Shown here: positions 6,489 to 15,174 of the stretch, one piece after another
Position numbering within the stretch: the first letter of the stretch is position 1
Layout of the letters: each line of letters starts with the position of its first letter
Source of the DNA: Akkermansiaceae bacterium
GTDB lineage: Bacteria; Verrucomicrobiota; Verrucomicrobiia; Verrucomicrobiales; Akkermansiaceae
Direction of reading: 5' to 3'
Length of the DNA stretch: 36,924 nt
NCBI GenBank assembly: GCA_029253285.1
Contig: JAQWZU010000207.1
Span: forward strand, 1-36,924
Translations under genes and position numbers: made by a program
Notes under the pieces: model-generated
The model's input: the letters and a program-made list of their open reading frames with translations, nothing else
Databases searched by the model: none
Told to the model about the DNA's origin: nothing

Positions 6489-7916
6489 TTAACGATTTTC
6501 GGGGATCAAGGGGAGGGCGATAAAGGCGCAGGTGCCTCCTTGTTTTGGGGTGAAAATATTGACCCTTCCGAGGTGTAAATTGGCGATCTCCTTGACGAAA
6601 GCCAGCCCAAGGCCATTTCCTTTCGTCCCATCATCAGGGCGGTAGGAGAAAAAGCGCTCGAAGGCCCGCTCGGCCGCGAATTCGGGGATTCCTTCGCCTT
6701 GGTCCTGAACGGTGAGGATGATTTCGGTTTCGTGGCTCTCGAGGAGCAGGAGGACTTCTCCTTTTTTGGGAGAGAAGTGGATGGCATTTTCGAGAAGGTG
6801 ATTGAGAGCCGATCCAAGGAGGAGTTCGTTGCCTTTGTAGGGCAGGTGTTTTGGGAGATCTGGTTTAATGGTGACATCGTTTGCCTCGGCGAGAGGGGTC
6901 ATTTGGCCAATGCTCTTTTTGCACAGTGTGACAATGTCGAATCCGTGGGAGTGCTCCAGGTGAGTCTGCGCTTCGAGAGAAGAGAGCTCCAGGAGACGAT
7001 GAATCATGCGCTCGCAACGGGCCGTTTGGTTACAGATATTCTCCAGAAAATGAGCCCGGTCGGCAGCTGGCATGTCTTCGTCCATGAGCTCGGCGGCCCC
7101 TTGAATGGCGGCGAGGGGAGATTTAAGTTCGTGAGTGAGGGTCTGGATATATTTGTCGGAATGAGTGCGGCCTTCCAGAGATTCGCGCATGTCGTGGAGA
7201 GCATTGGCGAGAGTGTTTGCTTCGCGGCCGAGTCCGACGGCGGGCTTTGAGCGTCGTTCGCCCCGTGTGATGGAGCGGGCGTAGTCGGTCAGTTGCCCGA
7301 TGGGGCGAAAGAGCCAGATGAAGACTGCGCCGATGAGAATAATGATGCCGGAGCCGATAAAGATGGTGGCAAAAATGATGTCGCGGCGACGTTCCTGGAC
7401 GAAGGGTAAGACGTCGGCTTGGGCTTTGTAGACACTGAGGCAGCCAACGATCTTTCCGTCTTTGTGAACAGGTGCTCCAACAAACATGACGGAGGAGTTT
7501 TTGTCATTTTCATCGGTTCGAGAGGAACGGGCCCCGTATTTACCGGCTAAAGTTAATCTGATGTCGCGGAATCTAGAAAAATCTTCCCCAATGTTTTTAG
7601 GGTATCCACTGTCGAAGAGAATAATGCCTTTATCGTCGGTGAGGTAGGCATTGAGGCCAACGTTGGTTTTGAGTTTTTTGAAGATGAGGGCTTCGATGTC
7701 CCGGTTGTAGCTATTGTCGAAAATCTCTCCTAGACCAGCGAGCGAGCCCCCGGTCTCAACGTAGCCAGCGAGAATATTCGCGGTGTCGACCATCGATTCT
7801 TCGGTGGCCTGTAGGGTTTGAAATTCGAGATCCTGAAGGAGATAGTCGATGAGGCGAAAGAACCCGAGCCCGAGAATCAGGACGATGAAGAAAAGGGTGA
7901 CCCGGGTAAGACGCAT
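6489..7916 (-). CDS. creC: CreC-type sensor histidine kinase
   Basis: A 475-residue inner-membrane kinase. A first membrane span (about 8-27) and a second (about 180-202) enclose a periplasmic sensor region with a PAS/CACHE-like stretch (LTDDKGIILFDSGYPKNIG near 92-110). A HAMP linker follows, then THELKSPLAA with phosphoacceptor His262, the N box around Asn377 (LENAIHFSP), the G1 box DQGEGIP (405-411) and the G2 box GLGLAFVKEI (435-444). The linker and H-box region (MRESLEG, QTLTHELKSPLAAIQGAAEL) are characteristic of CreC. Its start abuts the creB stop without a gap. It would phosphorylate CreB. In proteobacteria the pair responds to carbon source and cell-wall stress and controls the membrane protein CreD, which is absent here; two other membrane proteins occupy the downstream position. 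Confidence 0.88.
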   Translation of the reverse strand: MRLTRVTLFFIVLILGLGFFRLIDYLLQDLEFQTLQATEESMVDTANILAGYVETGGSLAGLGEIFDNSYNRDIEALIFKKLKTNVGLNAYLTDDKGIILFDSGYPKNIGEDFSRFRDIRLTLAGKYGARSSRTDENDKNSSVMFVGAPVHKDGKIVGCLSVYKAQADVLPFVQERRRDIIFATIFIGSGIIILIGAVFIWLFRPIGQLTDYARSITRGERRSKPAVGLGREANTLANALHDMRESLEGRTHSDKYIQTLTHELKSPLAAIQGAAELMDEDMPAADRAHFLENICNQTARCERMIHRLLELSSLEAQTHLEHSHGFDIVTLCKKSIGQMTPLAEANDVTIKPDLPKHLPYKGNELLLGSALNHLLENAIHFSPKKGEVLLLLESHETEIILTVQDQGEGIPEFAAERAFERFFSYRPDDGTKGNGLGLAFVKEIANLHLGRVNIFTPKQGGTCAFIALPLIPENR

Positions 7917-8588
7917 CTAAAGAACGAGAGCGTAGCCGAGCCCGCGTCGGGTTTGAATTGTTTCCGCGGCATCTTCGGAATGTTGGCGGAGTTTTGCGCG
8001 GAGGGACTTGATGTGGGCGTCGATGGTGCGGTCCATGGCGGAGCCGGGATCGTCCCAGGCTTTTTCGAGAAGCTGGTCACGGGTAAAGACTCGGCCGGGT
8101 TTTTCGAGGAAAGTAGCAAGGAGCTTGTATTCGTGCGCGGTGAGGTCGAGGAGGTTGCCGCAGCAGGTAATACTCATCGTGTCGGTGGCATGATGGAGGA
8201 GAGCGGTGGGTGCTTTGGGCTCCTCTGGCTTGCCGCGTCGGAGAATAGCGCGGATGCGGGCCACGACGGCGCGGGGTGAGAAGGGTTTGGTGACATAGTC
8301 ATCGGCCCCGAGTTCGAGTCCGAGGATTTGGTCGATCTCGGAATCGCGTGCGGTGAGAAAGAGAATGGGGACGTTGGAAACCTCGCGAATTCTACGACAG
8401 AGATCGAGGCCGGTGTAGTCGGGCAGGCCAATGTCGAGGACGGCGAAATCGGGGTCGTGGCTTTGAAAATGTTCCAGCCCGTCGGCAGCAGTGCTGACAT
8501 GGGTGACCTCGAACTTCTCGGTTTCGAGGGCGTAAATCAGGGTGTCCGCGATGGCGGATTCATCTTCGACGACAAGAATTGAGAGCAT
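7917..8588 (-). CDS. creB: CreB-type response regulator (OmpR/PhoB family)
   Basis: A 223-residue cytoplasmic transcription regulator. The receiver domain (about 1-115) has the acidic pocket at Glu8-Asp9, the phosphoacceptor Asp52 (AVLDIGLPD), Thr79 and Lys101 (TKPFSPRAV). A winged-helix DNA-binding domain occupies about 130-223, with LTAHEYKLLATFLEKPG and the recognition segment RTIDAHIKSLRAKL. The domain spacing and close resemblance to CreB, together with the abutting creC gene, support the name. The start lies 11 bases after the priA stop, so it may be read through from priA. Its target sites are unknown. Confidence 0.87.
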   Translation of the reverse strand: MLSILVVEDESAIADTLIYALETEKFEVTHVSTAADGLEHFQSHDPDFAVLDIGLPDYTGLDLCRRIREVSNVPILFLTARDSEIDQILGLELGADDYVTKPFSPRAVVARIRAILRRGKPEEPKAPTALLHHATDTMSITCCGNLLDLTAHEYKLLATFLEKPGRVFTRDQLLEKAWDDPGSAMDRTIDAHIKSLRAKLRQHSEDAAETIQTRRGLGYALVL

Positions 8589-8599
8589 GGTGTGAGTGG

Positions 8600-10819
8600 T
8601 TAACCGAGATCATAGGCATCCAGATCTGCGGTGACGATGACATCTTCCGGGGTTGGCGTGGCACTGAGGATTTTGTTGAGATGACGGGAGAGGGCGCGAG
8701 CGTTGGGGCCGCGGAGGAGAAGTTGGAAACGGAACTGGGAGTGGGATTTGGTGAGGGGCGATGGGATCGGGTCTCCCAGGGTGATGCCGTCGGGGAGATT
8801 CTCGGCGAGTTTCCGATGAAGAGTTTGTAGAGTGAACTCAGCGCGTCGTTCATGACTGGAACGGGCGAGAAGAAGAGCGAGGTGGGTGAAGGGCGGATAG
8901 CCAAATTGTCGGCGCATCTCGAGTTCCTGATCGACGAAGCCTTCAAAGTCATGGTGTCGGGCGAATTGGATGGAAGGGGAGTGAGGTGTAGCCGTCTGAA
9001 TGATGACCTCACCGGCCATTGCTCCCCGCCCGGCGCGTCCGGCGACCTGGGTGAGGAGTTGGAAGGTGCGTTCTCCAGCCCGGAAGTCGGGTGCGTAGAG
9101 TGAGAGGTCGGCATTGAGCACGCCGACGAGGGTGACGTTTGGGAAGTCCAATCCTTTGGCAATCATTTGGGTGCCGAGGAGGATGTTGATTTTCTTTGCT
9201 CGAAAATCACGAAGAGTGTCGCGGAGCGCGTTTTTTCGTCGTGTGGTGTCGGTGTCGAGACGGGCGACTTTGGCGGAGGGGAAGACTTTACGGATGATGG
9301 TTTCGGCCTTTTCTGTTCCGTAACCTTGAAAGCGAATAGCTGGATCGTGGCATTCGGGGCAGAGTTTTGGGACAATGGCCTGATGGCCGCAGATGTGGCA
9401 GACGAGGCGCTCATCGGCGCGGTGGTAGGTCAAAGGGATCGCGCAGTGGTTGCATTGAATAACGTGGCCGCAGGGCGGGCATTGCAGGGAGCGCGCAAAG
9501 CCGCGGCGGTTGAGAAAGAGGATGACCTGTTGGTTGGCTTCGAGTCGTTGGTCGATAGAGGCACGGAGCACGTCAGAAAGGATGGCGTCGCGTCCTTTTT
9601 GCTTTCGTGATTCAATGCGCATATCGACGACGCGAGTGAGAGGGAGTGATGCGCCGTCGGCGCGTTCATTCATACGAATGATCTCATACTTACCGGCGAG
9701 GGTGTTTTGGTAGCTTTCGAGGGAGGGCGTGGCGGATCCGAGGAGAACGGAGCATTTCTCGAGGCGGCAGCGGACAACGGCGAGGTCGCGGGCGTGGTAT
9801 TTGGGTGGGTTTTCTTGCTTGTAAGCTGGTTCGTGTTCTTCATCGACAATGATGAGTCCGAGATTGGGAAGAGGGGCGAAGATGGCCGAGCGAGCTCCGA
9901 TGACGATGCGTGCTTTTCCGGAGCGGATGCGGTGCCATTCGTCGAAGCGTTCGCCTTGGGAAAGGTTGGAGTGAAGAACGGCAATTTCATCGACCATTTC
10001 CGAGAAGCGGGCTTTGAAGCGTTGGACGGTTTGAGGAGCCAGGGCGATTTCGGGAACAAGAACAATGATATTCTTGCCGAGGTCGAGTGCCTTTTGGGTG
10101 GACTGAAGGTAGACTTCGGTTTTTCCCGATCCCGTGATGCCGTGGAGAAGGATGGGGTTTGGAGGCTCCTCGCTATTAAGGCTTTTGGTGACGGCCTGGA
10201 GGACTTCGTCTTGCTCTGGGTTGAGGGTAAGGGGCTGGGTGGGGACGAAGGTTTCTCCGGAGTCGGGGTCGCGTCGGACTTCGAGATCAATGAGTTTAAC
10301 CCAGCCTTTTTCGGTGAGTGACTTTAGCGATGACGCGGCGGAGGTTCCTCCGAGTTCGGTAATGGGGATGGGTTTCGAAGCAGCTGTCAGGAGGCTGAGA
10401 ATGGCGTGTTGACGTTTTGCGCGTTTGGCGAGAATGGTGAGGTCCTCTTCGGAGGGAGGCTTGTCGATGAGCGCGGCGCGGCGGGTTTTACTGGAGCCTT
10501 TTTCTCCACGGATGGAGCTGGGAATGATGGAGCGGATGACCTGCTCAAGCGGGGTTCCGTAGTAGGAAGTGATCCATTCGGCGAGCTTGAGGAGTTCCGG
10601 CGTGATGAGGGGTTCGGGATCGACGAGGTCGGTGAGATAGCGAAGGGCGAAGTCACCTTCAGGTGCTTCGTGGACCCTCAGTACTGTGCCGGTAGCCGGA
10701 CGGTTGCGAAGCGGGATACGGACGCGGCAGCCGGGGAGAACCTTCAGCTGATCAGGGATCGCGTAATCGAAAACGAGTTCGGATGGTCCGTCGATAAGAA
10801 CGCTGGCAGAGAGAGGCAT
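8600..10819 (-). CDS. priA: Primosomal replication-restart helicase PriA
   Basis: This 739-residue protein has the full PriA layout. PriA binds stalled forks through its N-terminal 3'-end-binding domain and unwinds DNA 3' to 5' so that the replicative helicase can be reloaded. Walker A is GITGSGKTE at 227-235 and the DEEH box at 326-329 is followed by PAYKQ. The two zinc sites use eight cysteines at 447, 450, 456, 459, 474, 477, 487 and 490. Helicase motifs GTQMIAKGLDFP (549-560) and QVAGRAGR (591-598) and a C-terminal domain complete it. The ATG at 10819 gives MPLSASVLIDGP, the expected N-terminus. The exported-protein gene lies 17 bases upstream and creB 11 bases downstream. Confidence 0.97.
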   Translation of the reverse strand: MPLSASVLIDGPSELVFDYAIPDQLKVLPGCRVRIPLRNRPATGTVLRVHEAPEGDFALRYLTDLVDPEPLITPELLKLAEWITSYYGTPLEQVIRSIIPSSIRGEKGSSKTRRAALIDKPPSEEDLTILAKRAKRQHAILSLLTAASKPIPITELGGTSAASSLKSLTEKGWVKLIDLEVRRDPDSGETFVPTQPLTLNPEQDEVLQAVTKSLNSEEPPNPILLHGITGSGKTEVYLQSTQKALDLGKNIIVLVPEIALAPQTVQRFKARFSEMVDEIAVLHSNLSQGERFDEWHRIRSGKARIVIGARSAIFAPLPNLGLIIVDEEHEPAYKQENPPKYHARDLAVVRCRLEKCSVLLGSATPSLESYQNTLAGKYEIIRMNERADGASLPLTRVVDMRIESRKQKGRDAILSDVLRASIDQRLEANQQVILFLNRRGFARSLQCPPCGHVIQCNHCAIPLTYHRADERLVCHICGHQAIVPKLCPECHDPAIRFQGYGTEKAETIIRKVFPSAKVARLDTDTTRRKNALRDTLRDFRAKKINILLGTQMIAKGLDFPNVTLVGVLNADLSLYAPDFRAGERTFQLLTQVAGRAGRGAMAGEVIIQTATPHSPSIQFARHHDFEGFVDQELEMRRQFGYPPFTHLALLLARSSHERRAEFTLQTLHRKLAENLPDGITLGDPIPSPLTKSHSQFRFQLLLRGPNARALSRHLNKILSATPTPEDVIVTADLDAYDLG

Positions 10820-10836
10820 TAGGGAAGAGCCCTGAT

Positions 10837-11286
10837 TTAATCTTTTTTGGGCGACTTTTCAACCTTTGGTGGAGCGGGGTCTACCAAGAGCATCATGGCA
10901 TATTTGGTTTTATACCTGATATTGGGGGCTTTAAAGAGGGCCAAAATGAGATGGTTCTCAGGCTGGTTTGGATTTGCCAGGCGGATGTCCCCTACGAGGG
11001 CGGATTTATCTGTGCGTTCCTTCCCGGTAATCCCGGTTTTGTGTCCGGCATTGAAGGGTTTTATTTCCGTCCAATCTTCCCCCATGGCTTTGAGGAAAGC
11101 AGCCTTTACGGCATCAAATTTCTCATTGGTGACAAATGAATAGATGGGTTTTCCCTTATTGTCGCTATGCGAAATTAGGAAGATTTTCTTTTGATCGAAA
11201 ATTTTGTGAACGTTGGGCAACTGCGCGCTGGAGGCCAGGCAGCTGATGAGAAGAATCAATGAGATGATGGAAATCTTTTTATTCAT
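10837..11286 (-). CDS. Small exported protein, possible lipoprotein
   Basis: A 149-residue protein with an N-terminal signal sequence (MNKKISIISLILLISC). LISC at 13-16 fits a lipobox, so it may be lipidated at Cys16; cleavage by signal peptidase I after SSA is the alternative. The mature part is lysine-rich with no further Cys, and I recognise no domain. It lies between an O-antigen ligase-like gene (18 bases upstream) and priA (17 bases downstream), so it is probably in the same transcript. Composition looks more AT-rich than priA. Confidence 0.7.
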   Translation of the reverse strand: MNKKISIISLILLISCLASSAQLPNVHKIFDQKKIFLISHSDNKGKPIYSFVTNEKFDAVKAAFLKAMGEDWTEIKPFNAGHKTGITGKERTDKSALVGDIRLANPNQPENHLILALFKAPNIRYKTKYAMMLLVDPAPPKVEKSPKKD

Positions 11287-11304
11287 AGTTCGAGTGACTT
11301 ACCG

Positions 11305-12741
11305 TCAGAAAGCGGAACCAAGTTTACCAGGTTCTTGATTTCGATAGATTGTCCAAAGGATTCCACACAGGGAAATCGCAACCAAATGGGTGGAGAGGAT
11401 GGAAAGAGGGAAGTCGAAGCAACTGTGGATGCCGATTCCAATCAGGGAAATAACGATTCCCTTGACGAGGTGAAGGTCGTCATGGGGGACTTTTCGTTTG
11501 AGGAGAAGGTAGCCTCCCCGAACGACACCACCGATTCCAATGGTAAACCAAGCCAGAGCTCCAAAGTAACCCCAGTCGAGAATCGTTTGGAGGGGGTCGC
11601 AATGTCCGTATTCCCAGACGGCTTCGAGTTTACTCTCCCGATTTTTGAGGTAGAAGGGTATGAGGTAGGGGAAGGTGCCTGGTCCGATTCCGTGCCAGTA
11701 GGCTTCGTTGGTATCGGCGGAGAGGTTCACCATGAGTTTCATCATCTCGAGGCGACCATCGATGGTGCTGGCCTCACCCGTGTTTTCGATGTCTTCAAAC
11801 ATGTCTTGGAAACGTGAGTTCAGCAAACCGGTGCTGATGATTGTGAAACCGGCGAGAATGATGGCGGCGGCTCCGAGGGCCATTTTCTTCTCCAAAGACA
11901 TCTTGGTCCTTCTGCGGCGTTTAGAGCGAATAATACGGAGAAGGGTTTTGGCTTCGAACAATACGAAGAGACCCAATTGCCCCACGAGGATGAGTGCGCC
12001 GGCCTTGGACGCCGCGAATATGATGCCAATTCCAATAACCGCTCCACAGGTCATCCAAAGGTAAAATAGTCGACTCGTACCGTTTTTTCGGTAGTCGGTG
12101 AGGGCCATAGAGAAGGCCATGATGATTCCCAGATTCATCATCGATGCGGCGTTACCATTGTAAACGTAAGGCGCGAAAAATAGTTCAGGCTGTTGATCCG
12201 GGATTCCCCAGACGGTGTCGATTCCGAGAATTTTATGGGTCATTCCAATGAGGGCAACCGACAGAGAGGCCAGAGCGAAGGCGGTGAGGATTTTTTTCCA
12301 GATCGAGCTTTCGGTGCTACGGACGATAGCGATAACAAAGAGGAAGACGGCAATGATTTCGAAGGTGAACTTCTTGGTTGCTGAAGCGACGGGGGACCCT
12401 GGAAGATCGGGAAATGGTCGATCTTTGATCATGATCCATCGGGCCCGATAGATATTCATCTCGGATTGGGCATTGATGACCATGAAGCAGCCCCAAATGA
12501 TCAAGAATCCAAAACAAATCCAGAGAATCAATGGGACTCGAGGAAAGATGGATTTTCCCGGAAGGAGGGCAATCCCGGCAAGGCCAGCGAAGGCAATGGC
12601 CCAGCGTGACCGTCCACGAAAGATGTCATTTCCCTCCAAGGGAAAACCCATTGGAGAGCCATAGGCTCCTATGACCCAAGACAGGCAAAGGCCCAGGATG
12701 ACAAAAAAGGCGAATGTTTTTTCCTTACTATTGTTAATCAT
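11305..12741 (-). CDS. O-antigen ligase / polymerase family membrane protein (Wzy_C-like)
   Basis: A protein of about 478 residues with ten or more membrane segments. The pattern of the O-antigen ligase/Wzy_C superfamily is visible in its second half: GNAASMMNLG, then ASKAGALILVGQ, a large external loop with HGIGPGTFPYLIPFY and GHCDPLQTILDWG, and a late HSCFDFPL. Such proteins join or polymerise undecaprenyl-linked glycans on the periplasmic side; which reaction occurs here cannot be told. I start at the ATG at 12741 (MINNSKEKT). The longer TTG start at 12768 would put the first codons inside a terminator hairpin. It is separated from the main polysaccharide operon by a small exported-protein gene and that terminator, but is close enough to act with it. 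Confidence 0.8.
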   Translation of the reverse strand: MINNSKEKTFAFFVILGLCLSWVIGAYGSPMGFPLEGNDIFRGRSRWAIAFAGLAGIALLPGKSIFPRVPLILWICFGFLIIWGCFMVINAQSEMNIYRARWIMIKDRPFPDLPGSPVASATKKFTFEIIAVFLFVIAIVRSTESSIWKKILTAFALASLSVALIGMTHKILGIDTVWGIPDQQPELFFAPYVYNGNAASMMNLGIIMAFSMALTDYRKNGTSRLFYLWMTCGAVIGIGIIFAASKAGALILVGQLGLFVLFEAKTLLRIIRSKRRRRTKMSLEKKMALGAAAIILAGFTIISTGLLNSRFQDMFEDIENTGEASTIDGRLEMMKLMVNLSADTNEAYWHGIGPGTFPYLIPFYLKNRESKLEAVWEYGHCDPLQTILDWGYFGALAWFTIGIGGVVRGGYLLLKRKVPHDDLHLVKGIVISLIGIGIHSCFDFPLSILSTHLVAISLCGILWTIYRNQEPGKLGSAF

Positions 12742-12757
12742 TCCGTAGTAAATGCAA

Positions 12758-12788
12758 AAAGCCGCCAAGCGATGATGCAGGCGGCTTT
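12758..12788 (-). terminator. Rho-independent terminator after the cysteine-containing exported protein
   Basis: A perfect nine-base inverted repeat (AAAGCCGCC / GGCGGCTTT) encloses a 13-base loop. On the minus strand it runs into five T. It lies 35 bases beyond the stop of the exported-protein gene and just before the O-antigen ligase-like gene, so it should separate the two units. Confidence 0.82.
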
Positions 12789-12822
12789 GAAAAATTGGGA
12801 AGTCCCGGTAAGGTAACCGCCC

Positions 12823-13167
12823 CTAGTATGGGCATCCCGTGTTCACCACCTCGGGCTCTTCGTCGCATATCACGGCATACCACCGCTGACGCATGGTTCT
12901 TCTGAGATACCTTTTAGTCGCCCGTTCAGACTGACTTGTGCACCATCCGTAGGCGACGTTGTAGAGGTAATCAGCTTGAGGGATCAAGTCTGGATGCCAT
13001 CTGGCGGCATAGTCGTAGAGACGTTGGACATCCCATCCGGTGAATGGGGCCGCTTGGGTGGCGCTACCGGTGAAACAGGCCACCGGAGAGGGGTCGGAAT
13101 CGTAAACACTCAGCGCGCTGGCAAACGGGCTTAATGTTAGAAGCAGGAAAAAAATGAGTTTTTTCAT
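12823..13167 (-). CDS. Small exported protein with four cysteines
   Basis: A 114-residue protein with a clear signal peptide (MKKLIFFLLLTLSPFASA, likely cut after residue 18). The mature part of about 95 residues has four Cys (near 31, 75, 100 and 112), enough for two disulfides in the periplasm or outside, and is rich in Tyr, Trp and Arg. No family is recognised. It has its own candidate promoter (13211-13239) and a strong terminator (12758-12788), so it is an independent unit placed at the end of the polysaccharide locus. Confidence 0.7.
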   Translation of the reverse strand: MKKLIFFLLLTLSPFASALSVYDSDPSPVACFTGSATQAAPFTGWDVQRLYDYAARWHPDLIPQADYLYNVAYGWCTSQSERATKRYLRRTMRQRWYAVICDEEPEVVNTGCPY

Positions 13168-13210
13168 CGGATGGCTTAATTTACTGTCGGAGCGGGAATT
13201 TTTTGTAATT

Positions 13211-13239
13211 AATATACTCGACAGCCAAAAGAATGTGAT
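13211..13239 (-). promoter_or_regulatory. Candidate sigma-70-type promoter for the four-cysteine exported protein
   Basis: On the minus strand ATCACA (13239-13234) and TATATT (13216-13211) are separated by 17 bases and lie about 45 bases before the ATG. They match the bacterial consensus at four and five of six positions. A separate TTGACA lies at 13258-13253 without a good partner. Confidence 0.45.
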
Positions 13240-13269
13240 TTGTCCCTGTTGATGTCAAATTATTTCTGG

Positions 13270-15174
13270 CTAGTCTCTCGGTGAATGATCAATTTCGATG
13301 ATATTAAGATTTGGGGCCCATTGGTAGAGTTTTAGGTTAAATTTTCGGCAAATTTCGGCAATTTCGACCATTTTCTCCTCTGGTGGACTATCCCGCATAG
13401 TCAGAATAATTCCGTCCAATGCTCCCTTTTTCTGGCAAATTTCCGTCACGGTCTCTAGGCCTCCACGGATTTTGAAGCCATCCTGATAGCGGAGATTGAG
13501 TTCGGGATGGTCATCGATGATCCCGATGATGCGCATTTGGTTGAAATGGCCTTCGGCGGTTGTTTTAGTATGGAGGAGAAAGAGTTCGCCCATGTTCCCG
13601 GCTCCGTAGAGAAGCACCCTGGGTCGGTTGCTATTAGGTTTGGCGACATTGCGATGGAGGGTGTCGATGACGCTCTCGCGCAGGAGTGTGCTAAGGCTGC
13701 GGGGAAGGATCAGGAGGGCTCCCGTGATCGTAAACGTCATCGTTTGCCGCTGAATAGTCGCATATGTTTCATTGCTGATGATGATGTTGATGGTAGTAGC
13801 AACAATTGTTCCGATCGAAAACCAGAGGGCTAGCGAGAGGAAATCGCGGAAAGTCGCCCGACTCCAGAGTCTGATCTGGGCTTTTCCGGCATTGAGAACG
13901 AAGAGGCAGGAGGCCAGGGTGATGGCGGTGGTGGGGATAAAGGTGCTGTTGGCGAGGTTTGATTTGTCGAAGAATGGAAAGTTCCCGTTGTTGTTCAGAA
14001 TGTAGGAAAAGGTGATGCCGAACAGGATCGCGGCCATGTCGTAAAAGGTGAGAACGAACCGTTTCAGTCGTGATCGTGCCGGGCGCTTCAGGATTAGCTT
14101 AAAAACTTCCCCGCTGATTTTGAGTTCAACTGGGGCAAGGTAGCGAAAGCCAATGATCCCGGAGACAGAGAACGCGGCCACGGTGAGGCCCATCGTGCGA
14201 TGATCAAACAGCGAGGGGATCAAGGCGAGGAACGAGCCGGCAATGGCGAGCGTGTAGAGAATGGTGGCGACTTTTCGTTGGGTCAACCCGTAGGCCAGAA
14301 GTCGGTGGTGGATGTGATGTTGATCGGCGCCGAAGACGCTGTCTTTTCCTCCTACTCCAAGTTTGTGTAGAACAGTTCGGAAGCTCCGCCGCCAAACTGC
14401 AAGCATAACATCGATGAGGGGAATTCCGGCGACAATCAGAGGCAGGAGCAGACTGGCAGCGGTGAATCGTTCGCCGGTTGATACCAGGGCCACCGAGGCG
14501 ATAAAGAAGCCGATGAACATTGATCCGGTGTCGCCGAGGAAGATTTTCGCAGGATTGAAATTGTAGCGGAGGAACCCGAGCAAGGTTCCCAGCATGACAA
14601 TGAGGACGATGGCGTCGGTGCCTGAACGGAGTGCGATGGTGAGGATGGTCAGGCTGAGGATCGAAATCATGGCCAGCCCCGCGCAGAGGCCGTCCATGCC
14701 GTCAATGAGGTTAAAGGCATTAATGATCGCAACGGTCCAAATGACCCAGATTGCGAGATCAACGTATTCAGGAACTTCGATTCCCAGCACGCTGCCGACG
14801 TTCCCCCCGCTGGTGTAGAAAAGAAATACCGCCGAGAGCCCGTGGGCCACTAATTTGAGCCAGGCATTGACACCCCAGCGGTCGTCGAGAATTCCAACGA
14901 TGACCAGGAGAAGTGAAGCTGTGGCGAAAGCCTTGAACCATTCGAAGCTGAGCTGTCCGCTGAGTTCGCTGAAGGAGTGGACGGCTAGAACCGTGATGAC
15001 AAAGGTAAGGAAAACGGCGATGCCTCCGGCTCGCGGGACCGGTTTTGCGTGAATCCTTCGTTCGCCAGGTTCGTCGATGAGCCCTAGCTTGGGGCCGAGG
15101 CGGATCATGATCCGGGTCAACAAAAGAGAGATCGCGAGAGCGACAAAAAACGCAGTGGTGAGAAGAGCTGTCAT
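13270..15174 (-). CDS. WecA-type phosphoglycosyltransferase fused to FlaA1/CapD-like membrane and nucleotide-binding region
   Basis: A 634-residue fusion. Residues 1 to about 350 form a polytopic sugar-1-phosphate transferase of the MraY/WecA family: ILDDRWG (95-101), NLIDGMDG (155-162), FLGDTGS (212-218) and the HHIHHRLL box (286-293). This part would load a UDP-sugar phosphate, probably an N-acetylhexosamine, on undecaprenyl phosphate to start the glycan. Residues about 365-500 hold four further hydrophobic spans. Residues 517-630 form a Rossmann-like region beginning VLLYGAGNMGE (520-530), matching the N-terminal part of FlaA1/CapD-type nucleotide-sugar dehydratases, but the catalytic short-chain dehydrogenase domain is missing. 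The added part may sense a nucleotide sugar. It overlaps the upstream glycosyltransferase by four bases and ends the main operon. Confidence 0.87.
   Translation of the reverse strand: MTALLTTAFFVALAISLLLTRIMIRLGPKLGLIDEPGERRIHAKPVPRAGGIAVFLTFVITVLAVHSFSELSGQLSFEWFKAFATASLLLVIVGILDDRWGVNAWLKLVAHGLSAVFLFYTSGGNVGSVLGIEVPEYVDLAIWVIWTVAIINAFNLIDGMDGLCAGLAMISILSLTILTIALRSGTDAIVLIVMLGTLLGFLRYNFNPAKIFLGDTGSMFIGFFIASVALVSTGERFTAASLLLPLIVAGIPLIDVMLAVWRRSFRTVLHKLGVGGKDSVFGADQHHIHHRLLAYGLTQRKVATILYTLAIAGSFLALIPSLFDHRTMGLTVAAFSVSGIIGFRYLAPVELKISGEVFKLILKRPARSRLKRFVLTFYDMAAILFGITFSYILNNNGNFPFFDKSNLANSTFIPTTAITLASCLFVLNAGKAQIRLWSRATFRDFLSLALWFSIGTIVATTINIIISNETYATIQRQTMTFTITGALLILPRSLSTLLRESVIDTLHRNVAKPNSNRPRVLLYGAGNMGELFLLHTKTTAEGHFNQMRIIGIIDDHPELNLRYQDGFKIRGGLETVTEICQKKGALDGIILTMRDSPPEEKMVEIAEICRKFNLKLYQWAPNLNIIEIDHSPRD

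Noticed and set aside
12742-12768. TTG start for the O-antigen ligase-like protein
   Set aside because: These codons lie in and after a strong terminator hairpin that belongs to the preceding gene; the ATG at 12741 is adequate.
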